The position numbers and the translations under genes were made by a program. The notes under the pieces were generated by a model. It saw only the letters and a list, made by a program, of their open reading frames with translations, had not been told where the DNA came from and did no database searches. A stretch of 64,000 bases of DNA, taken from the NCBI GenBank assembly GCA_964017195.1, contig OZ024892.1, forward strand, positions 20,142,889 through 20,206,888, read 5' to 3'. This document shows, piece after piece, positions 59,101-64,000 of this stretch (positions are counted from its first letter, which is position 1; every line of letters starts with the position of its first letter). This DNA is from Siderastrea radians. Lineage: Eukaryota > Cnidaria > Anthozoa > Scleractinia > Rhizangiidae.

Positions 59101-62100
59101 TGTCGAGGCTTTACGTTCTTTTGCTTCTTTTTGCTGAACAGGACGCTTTTTACCAGTGTCTTCATCTGAAGATGAAGAGCTGGTAGAACTCTTTCGTTCC
59201 TTTTTCTTCTCTAATTTGGTTGGTAGGGATGGACTGTCTGAAGTCTTAAGATGGATATCCGGCTCAGGATGTTTTATGGAGCGGACAGCTGTCACTCCTG
59301 GTGCAGATATTTCTTTGGTGGGCTTCTTACTCTTATGCTTTTCTTCATCGGAAGATGAAGATGAACTCTTAGATTCCCTTCGCTTTGGTAAGTTCTTCTG
59401 GATAATCACTGGTTCGGGAAGTGTTATGGGGTTGACAGTTTTTACTTCTGGAAAGCGTATTTCTTTGACAGGCTTCTTATCCTTGCGCTTTTCTCCATCC
59501 GAAGACGACGATGAACTCTTAGACCCCCTTCGTTTTGGTAAGCCCTTCTGGTTAACCACAGGCGGGGCTTCATCTGACGAGGACGAAGACGAACTTGTAT
59601 TTTTCTTATCTGTTTTCTCCACTGGAAGGACGTCACCTTTTAATGGATGCTTCTTTCTTCCCTTCTCTTTTACGCCATCGTCGTCGGATGAGGATGAACT
59701 TGTTGAAGATTTCCTTTCTTTAGCTTTTCGCTTGGATGGACTTCCATCTTCCTTCGAAGATGCAGAACTCGTTGAACTTTTTCTCAATGCCTTAAGTAGT
59801 TTAGACTTCTTCTTCCGCTTTGACTTGTTCTCTTTATTGGCTTCAGTATCAGAGGAGGAGGAGAAAGATGAAGATGTTGAGCTTTTTTGTTGTACGGTTA
59901 AGCCCTCTTCTTCGGGGAACACAACTTCAATTTTTTGCTTTATTTCTCTGTCTAGTGTCAATGTCCTTTTTCTTGGTGAAGGAAGTTCATCTTCAAGTGA
60001 TGCTGAGCAAACAGTGACATTTTCTTCAACCTTTACTAGAGACATCCTTTTGGGCGTAAGCCGCTTGCCTTCCTTTCCCATATCAAGGCTACTGCCAGGG
60101 ATTTCAAAATCGAACATTTGATCTGATTGGTCTGTCTGATTTGGCGACAACAGCCTCAGTTCCATGTCAGGGCGTATCTCATCATAACGCTGAAGACTGC
60201 GTGGCTCGTCATAATCTACTGAAGGGAATGTCTTTGGAGTGCTTTGGAGGTCAAAATTATAATCGTTTGCCACTGATATGTCACCTTCCAAAGGTTCAGC
60301 ATTCAATTCTATTTCAGCTTGAGGTAGCAATTTAACTTCTTTGTCGAGCTTGTCTGCCTTAGGTGTTGAGGTCGTCACTCCCCAATCAAAGTTGGCATCA
60401 AACGCCTTTGCTCTGGGGTGGATTGACCCTTCTGCATCTGGTTCTGTTGTGTCTACGTCAAACCCTTTTACTCCAAATTGCGGTTTTGTTGCCGAGACGT
60501 CCAAATCTGGTCGATTGAAATCAAGATCTAACGTTCCGTCTTGTTTTTCTATTTTCTTGTCCAATCCATTCACGTCCAGTCCAAGTTCTGGTTTCCTCCC
60601 AAAGGCATCAAAATCTGGCATACTACCACCGAAATCGAGATCCCCTGAAGGAATGTCAAGCTCCGGAGTGTCCCCGTCTAATCCTTTTACTCCAAATTGC
60701 GGTTTTGTTGGTGAGATGTCCACGTCTGGTCGATTGACATCAAGATCTAATTTCCCGTCTGGTTCTTTTATGTTCTTGTCAAATCCATCCACGTCCAGTC
60801 CAAGTTCTGGTTTTTTAACAAAACTATCAAAATCTGGCATACCACCACCGAAGCTGAGATCCCCTGAAGGAATGTCTAGCTCCGGAGAGTCCCCGTCTAA
60901 TCCTTTTACTTCAAATTGCGGCTTTGTTGCTGAGACGTCCACATCTGGTCGATTGAAATCAAGACCTAATTTCCCGTCTGGTTCTTTTATGTTCTTGTCC
61001 AATCCATCCTTGTCCAGTCCAAGTTGTTCTGGTTTTTTATCAAAACTATCAAAATCTGGCATACTATCACCGAAATTGAGATCCTCTGAAGGAAGGTCTA
61101 GCTTTGGAGAGTCTCCGTCTAATCCTTCTACTCCAAATCGTGGTTTTGTTGCGGAAGCGTCCAGGTCAGGTCGGTTCACATCAAGATCTAACTTTCCTTC
61201 AGGCCCCGAGGTTTCTGGTTTAGAAATACCCCAATCCCCTCCACCCAACCGTGTATCAATGTCTATCTCCGGCCTCTCAATGCCAAAATCGTTTTCTCTT
61301 AAGCCAATCGAGGGTCCCGATATCTTTGGCTTATCTAGTTTATTTAAGTCTATTTCGCCCTTTCCCCCGGCATTTGGGATTCCAATGCCAGGTGACTTCA
61401 CCTCCAAAGATCCATCCCTCTCTGGTCTGTCAAGCTTGTATTCAGCATTTCCTGATGGTTTTCCGTACGGCTCGTCTTTGTCGACATCGCCTGCACACGA
61501 AAGACAATTGCCGCGGGCTTTCTTTGTGGATGGCAAACGTCCATCAGCGGATGGAGCACGGAGGTTGGCCTTTGGACCTCTGACATTTCCAGTCGAAACA
61601 TCCACATCTGGACCTGAAATTCCTGTTTGTATATTTCCTTTTGGAGTTTTGACGTTTGGAGCGTTTGCGTCAATTTCTACTCTTGGCTTTCCCGTTTGAA
61701 GATCTAGGTCAGGTCCTCTGCCACCCAAATCCAATTTTCCTCCGCCGCTTGTGGACGGCAAGCTAGCACTTGGACTAGAGATATCTACATCGCCTCCTAC
61801 GCTGGGAGTATGTATACCTGGGGCGTCAGCGAGCACTTTGACGTCTTTTTGACCTCTAGCGTTAAGTCCTCTAATACTTGCATCTGGACCGTCTATGCTG
61901 ATCTCTGGTCTGTCGAGAGAATACCCTGCATTTCCTTTAGTCTTTCGATATGGTTCCTCTTTATCAGCACTCCCTGTACACGACAAACAGTTGCCACTCT
62001 TCATCTTCTTAGATGGCAAGTCTAACTCAGAAGATGGAACATCCAGTTTAACTTCAGGGTCCTTTTTCTTTCTCGTTGAAATGTCGACATCTGGTCCAGA

Positions 62101-64000
62101 AATGTCGGCTTCTGGTGTGTCGATGCTTGGCTTGCCTGCAGAAACGTCTACTTCCGGTCTACGGACACCTGTTCTTGGTCCACTGATATCAAAGTCAGGC
62201 CCTGAAGCATCAGTTTGAAGATCTAGGTCAGGTCCTCTGCCACCAACACCCAATTTTCCTCCACCACTTGTGGACGGCAAGTTAGCACTTGGACGAGATA
62301 TATCTACATCTCCTCCTACGCTGGGAGTATCTATACCTGGGGCGTCAGCGCGCACTTTGACGTCTTTGTTACCTCTAGTGTTAAGTCCTCCAATACTTGC
62401 ATCTGGGCCTTCTATGCTGACCTCTGGTCCGTCGAGAGAATACCCTGCATTTCCTTTAGTCTTTCGATATGGTTCCTCTTTATCAGCACTCCCTGTACAC
62501 GACAAACAGTTGCCACCCTTCGTTTTCTTAGATGGCAAGTCTAACTCAGAAGATGGAACATCCACTTTAACTTGAGGGTCTTTCATCTTTCTCGTTGTAA
62601 GGTCGACGTCTGGTCCAGAAATGTCGGCTTCTGGTGCGTCGATGCTTGGTTTTCCTACAGAAATGTCTACTTCCGGTCTACGGACACCTGTTCTTGGTCT
62701 ACTGATATCAAAGTCAGGCCTTGAAGCACCAGCTTGAAGATCTAGGTCAGGTCTTCTGCCACCCACATCCAATTTTCTTCCATCACTTGTGGACGGCAAG
62801 TTAGCACTTGGACGAGAGATATCTACATCTCCTCCTACGCTGGGAGTATCTATACCTGGGGCGTCAGCGCGCACTTTGACGTCTTTTTGACCTCCAGTGT
62901 TAATTCCTCCAATACTTGCATCTGGACCTTCTATGCTGACCTCTGGTCTGTCGAGAGAATACCCTGCATTTCCTTTAGTCTTTCGATATGGTTCCTCTTT
63001 ATCAGTACTCCCTGTACATGACAAACAGTTGCCACCCTTCATCTTCTTAGATGGCATGTCCAACTCAGCAGATGGAACATCCACTTTAACTTTAGGGTCT
63101 TTCATCTTTCTCGTTGTAAGGTCGACGTCTGGTCCAGAAATGTCAGCTTCTGGTGCGTCGATGCTTGGTTTTCCTGCAGAAACGTCTACATTAGATCCAC
63201 GGACGCCCCTTTTTGGTCCACTGATATCAAATTCAGGCCCAGAAACACCTGCGTTTGGACTATCGACATCAAATTCAGGCCCGGAAATACCGGGTTTCGG
63301 TCCATGGAATTGAAAGTCAGGCCCCGAAACAGCAGGTCGTGCTCCACGAACATCAAGGTTAGGCCCAGAGACACCAGCATTAGGTTCATGAACATCAAAG
63401 TCAGGCCCCGAAACAGCAGGTCGCGCTCCACGAACATCAAATGCAGGCCCAGAGACACCAGCATTAGGTCCATGAACATCAAAGTCAGGCCTAGAAACGC
63501 CTGGACGCGGTCCACTAGCATCAAATTCGGGCCCAGAAATACCGGGTTTTGATCCACGGAGATCAAAGTCGGGGCCAGAAACAGCGGGTTTCTGTCCATG
63601 GACATTAAGTTCAGGCCCAGGAACAGTAGGTTTTGCTCCACTGGCATCGAAGTCAGGCCCTTTAAAACCGGAGTTTGGTGCACAGAGATCAACGTCTGGC
63701 CCAAAGAGACTAGTTTTTGGTCCACGGATATCCGTTTCAGGTCCCGAAATACCTGCGTTAATTCTGCCAGATGGCATGGATCCATCAACCTCAGGCCCAT
63801 TCAAATGATATCCAGCTTTGCTTTTCGTTGCTTTGTATGGCTCATCTTTTTCACCACCTCCTGCACAGGAGAAGCAGCTTTCACCTTTTTTCTTTGCGGA
63901 AGGCAAATCTAATTCCGCAGAAGATCTGTCAACGTGCGCCCTAGGGCCTTGCCTTTTACCGGTTGCCACGTCAATATCAGGCCCTGACACTCCTGTTCTC
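56119..64000 (-). CDS. Giant AHNAK-like repeat protein, 3' part in one exon, 5' end beyond window
   Basis: One open frame of at least 7.88 kb reads off the right edge: the apparent start near 63990 is a GTG inside a continuing frame (RTGVSGPDIDV). From N to C, the visible 2,600 residues contain: short GPDFDV(H/R)GP repeats (about 63190-63800); five modules with a C(F/L)SC motif; three 73-residue repeats (60450-61120); many RKSSTSSSSSDEE blocks (58790-59900); a 198-residue tandem repeat (about 57450-58640); and a basic tail ending SLRSFWEK. Repeated (S)GPD(F/V)D units in one huge exon resemble AHNAK/desmoyokin and periaxin, scaffold proteins near the plasma membrane; the PDZ domain those families carry at the N terminus would lie outside. 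The Ser-Asp/Glu blocks fit casein kinase 2 targets. The family call is by repeat style, so convergent low-complexity evolution is the alternative. Confidence 0.7.
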   Translation of the reverse strand, partial: RTGVSGPDIDVATGKRQGPRAHVDRSSAELDLPSAKKKGESCFSCAGGGEKDEPYKATKSKAGYHLNGPEVDGSMPSGRINAGISGPETDIRGPKTSLFGPDVDLCAPNSGFKGPDFDASGAKPTVPGPELNVHGQKPAVSGPDFDLRGSKPGISGPEFDASGPRPGVSRPDFDVHGPNAGVSGPAFDVRGARPAVSGPDFDVHEPNAGVSGPNLDVRGARPAVSGPDFQFHGPKPGISGPEFDVDSPNAGVSGPEFDISGPKRGVRGSNVDVSAGKPSIDAPEADISGPDVDLTTRKMKDPKVKVDVPSAELDMPSKKMKGGNCLSCTGSTDKEEPYRKTKGNAGYSLDRPEVSIEGPDASIGGINTGGQKDVKVRADAPGIDTPSVGGDVDISRPSANLPSTSDGRKLDVGGRRPDLDLQAGASRPDFDISRPRTGVRRPEVDISVGKPSIDAPEADISGPDVDLTTRKMKDPQVKVDVPSSELDLPSKKTKGGNCLSCTGSADKEEPYRKTKGNAGYSLDGPEVSIEGPDASIGGLNTRGNKDVKVRADAPGIDTPSVGGDVDISRPSANLPSTSGGGKLGVGGRGPDLDLQTDASGPDFDISGPRTGVRRPEVDVSAGKPSIDTPEADISGPDVDISTRKKKDPEVKLDVPSSELDLPSKKMKSGNCLSCTGSADKEEPYRKTKGNAGYSLDRPEISIDGPDASIRGLNARGQKDVKVLADAPGIHTPSVGGDVDISSPSASLPSTSGGGKLDLGGRGPDLDLQTGKPRVEIDANAPNVKTPKGNIQTGISGPDVDVSTGNVRGPKANLRAPSADGRLPSTKKARGNCLSCAGDVDKDEPYGKPSGNAEYKLDRPERDGSLEVKSPGIGIPNAGGKGEIDLNKLDKPKISGPSIGLRENDFGIERPEIDIDTRLGGGDWGISKPETSGPEGKLDLDVNRPDLDASATKPRFGVEGLDGDSPKLDLPSEDLNFGDSMPDFDSFDKKPEQLGLDKDGLDKNIKEPDGKLGLDFNRPDVDVSATKPQFEVKGLDGDSPELDIPSGDLSFGGGMPDFDSFVKKPELGLDVDGFDKNIKEPDGKLDLDVNRPDVDISPTKPQFGVKGLDGDTPELDIPSGDLDFGGSMPDFDAFGRKPELGLDVNGLDKKIEKQDGTLDLDFNRPDLDVSATKPQFGVKGFDVDTTEPDAEGSIHPRAKAFDANFDWGVTTSTPKADKLDKEVKLLPQAEIELNAEPLEGDISVANDYNFDLQSTPKTFPSVDYDEPRSLQRYDEIRPDMELRLLSPNQTDQSDQMFDFEIPGSSLDMGKEGKRLTPKRMSLVKVEENVTVCSASLEDELPSPRKRTLTLDREIKQKIEVVFPEEEGLTVQQKSSTSSSFSSSSDTEANKENKSKRKKKSKLLKALRKSSTSSASSKEDGSPSKRKAKERKSSTSSSSSDDDGVKEKGRKKHPLKGDVLPVEKTDKKNTSSSSSSSDEAPPVVNQKGLPKRRGSKSSSSSSDGEKRKDKKPVKEIRFPEVKTVNPITLPEPVIIQKNLPKRRESKSSSSSSDEEKHKSKKPTKEISAPGVTAVRSIKHPEPDIHLKTSDSPSLPTKLEKKKERKSSTSSSSSDEDTGKKRPVQQKEAKERKASTSSTSSSDNDDSKDGKVPKTTYEVEAPVKYNVEYTTIPKQYLANAQRKDPEEPGPRMPTVVSHSVKPVGPDLPFALEKGEDKTEKRERKSSTSSSSDEEKPKHRKSPEDSKPSMLYQVEYFTNQHKYIVEPHDDVDKPVLSVADVHEDAPEVEFHSVEPRDPEFSFKDPTERKSSSGSSSSSVEEGSNRKKSPEQATLPQAYVLIGNIQKPDVSQMPSKEEAPERKSSTSSSSSEDSGRLFPKLDLTVHGYETVHHVSTPDHPSTDKEANLPAVKEHPLVVVSRSFKRPIPESVSITSDDQDEPQVSPSSNEMQFSEPSTGMTYHLEYPSNVTKVTDDSNRHVREDDVVPVVKSTVEPRDPELSFKKPSDRKSSTSSSSSSDEEGSESKKSPEQPTLQQAYVLISSVKKPGDSQKTPKEAPERKSSASSSSSENSGRLSPKVDVTVHRYETVYHVLTPDHPSTDKEANLPAVKEHPLVVVSRSFKRPMPETVTIMSDDQDAPHVSSTSTEMQFSEPSVGMTYPLDYSYNITAVTDDSDRHVREDDILPVLKSTSVEYEIPDLSVEVESPDNQPEDEERPRDFIPDKEDRASPTWDIQTHTFETVYRVNIPENPATDGDRFQIQEHSPIVVSRSIKRVSPVITPGGDDLEEEPQFLTSTTDVQFSQPSNDFQLQYPEGDEVFPTTEPDLQTANEEWIVQHSLQKEKPDFPALLASLDSPEVKAQPSGDSSGGKDEKVTSPREKSPKETARRGSNSRLWDLMQGYLIERPVMDDDETEPDSEKTVETKEEEEPKIETAKQEPKEERTVYHVSLQPAKLETVNIPIQTVDKEPAREVITSAPKVESSVSKVTPSALQLAPVTVQLDVGGKKTVDKEHHAGWRKQASLPVADDDDDDDPWMRHYSKGLQRGQQQSGKTSDKEPNLAQNRGLSLSKVPHVKGLRTSAEREREKPRYSIESRIRAEPMPSRSSTEQNQARKRKDEPGRPSVNSLRSFWEK
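57450..58640 (-). repeat. 198-residue tandem duplication within the giant protein
   Basis: The block containing TPDHPSTDKEANLPAVKE occurs twice, with equivalent bases 594 bp apart. Each unit also carries VVVSRSFKRP, TSDDQD, MQFSEPS, GMTY and a RKSS-poly-Ser segment. A more diverged third unit lies toward 57100-57400. Confidence 0.85.
58790..59900 (-). repeat. Array of RKSSTSSSSSDEE blocks
   Basis: About ten blocks of Ser runs followed by Asp/Glu and preceded by Arg/Lys, spaced 25-60 residues apart, plus further single blocks down to about 57800. Low-complexity, predicted disordered. Confidence 0.9.
60450..61120 (-). repeat. 73-residue repeats, three copies
   Basis: Units contain KGLDGDSPELDIPSGDL, GGMPDFDSF, KKPELGLDVDG, EPDGKL and NRPDVDVSATKPQF, with a more diverged copy at the start. 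Confidence 0.88.
61440..63900 (-). repeat. Five CxSC-containing modules, three of them with an exact 519-bp period
   Basis: The motif CFSCAGG or CLSC(T/A)G, followed by D-K-(E/D)-EPY and then (A/N)GYxLxxPE, occurs at about 63863, 63014, 62495, 61976 and 61493. Spacing is 849, 519, 519 and 483 bp, all multiples of three. The three central modules are nearly identical over 173 residues. Confidence 0.9.

Noticed and set aside
59156..61699. Plus-strand ORFs of 321 and 452 codons
   Set aside because: Antisense shadows of the giant repeat gene; their Ser/Glu/Leu bias mirrors the repeats on the minus strand.
61440..63900. Regularly spaced repeats considered as a CRISPR-like array
   Set aside because: The 519-bp period consists of coding repeats in one reading frame; there are no short repeats with unique spacers and the DNA is animal.

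Overview
The window is animal (metazoan) genomic DNA. It is AT-rich, its genes are split by GT-AG introns, and the non-coding space is full of microsatellites, foldback/MITE-like elements, tRNA-like short repeats and a decayed Penelope-like fragment. The repeat types and the gene set fit a cnidarian, most likely an anthozoan such as a stony coral; that assignment is inference.

Layout, left to right. (1) Two minus-strand exons of a methyl-CpG-binding (MBD/TAM) domain gene at 285-866, which continues off the left edge. (2) DNA polymerase kappa (POLK) at 2452-4734 (+), in one uninterrupted exon, with E2F-like and YY1-like sites at its start. (3) A two-exon, two-pore-domain K+ channel, 6686-9286 (+). 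(4) A repeat-rich gap with a tRNA-Glu-like element beside a 30-base A run. (5) A five-exon secreted C1q-domain protein with a short collagen stretch, 12495-14160 (-). (6) A five-exon atypical synaptotagmin, 18816-29066 (-), whose C2 domains have lost most calcium ligands. (7) MUS81, an 18-exon structure-specific nuclease gene, 30101-48999 (+), head-to-head with the synaptotagmin. Its introns hold several TTAA-bounded elements, including a 1.86-kb near-perfect palindrome. (8) An intronless 425-residue membrane-anchored protein of unknown family, 49989-51266 (+), followed by a (CA)n run and a 400-base pyrimidine tract. (9) The 3' part of a giant AHNAK-like repeat protein in one exon of at least 7.9 kb, 56119 to the right edge (-).

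These are separate eukaryotic genes, not an operon. Two of them, POLK (translesion synthesis) and MUS81 (replication-fork and junction cleavage), serve DNA damage tolerance and carry similar ATGGCGG-type motifs near their starts. I joined exons by hand from splice sites and reading phase. Every multi-exon model closes in frame; for MUS81 this requires one 41-base exon that I regard as tentative.

I found no CRISPR array, prokaryotic gene cluster or new enzymatic system. The most unusual items are the giant repeat protein with a recurring Cys-x-Ser-Cys module, the orphan membrane protein, and the TTAA-bounded palindromes concentrated in MUS81 introns.
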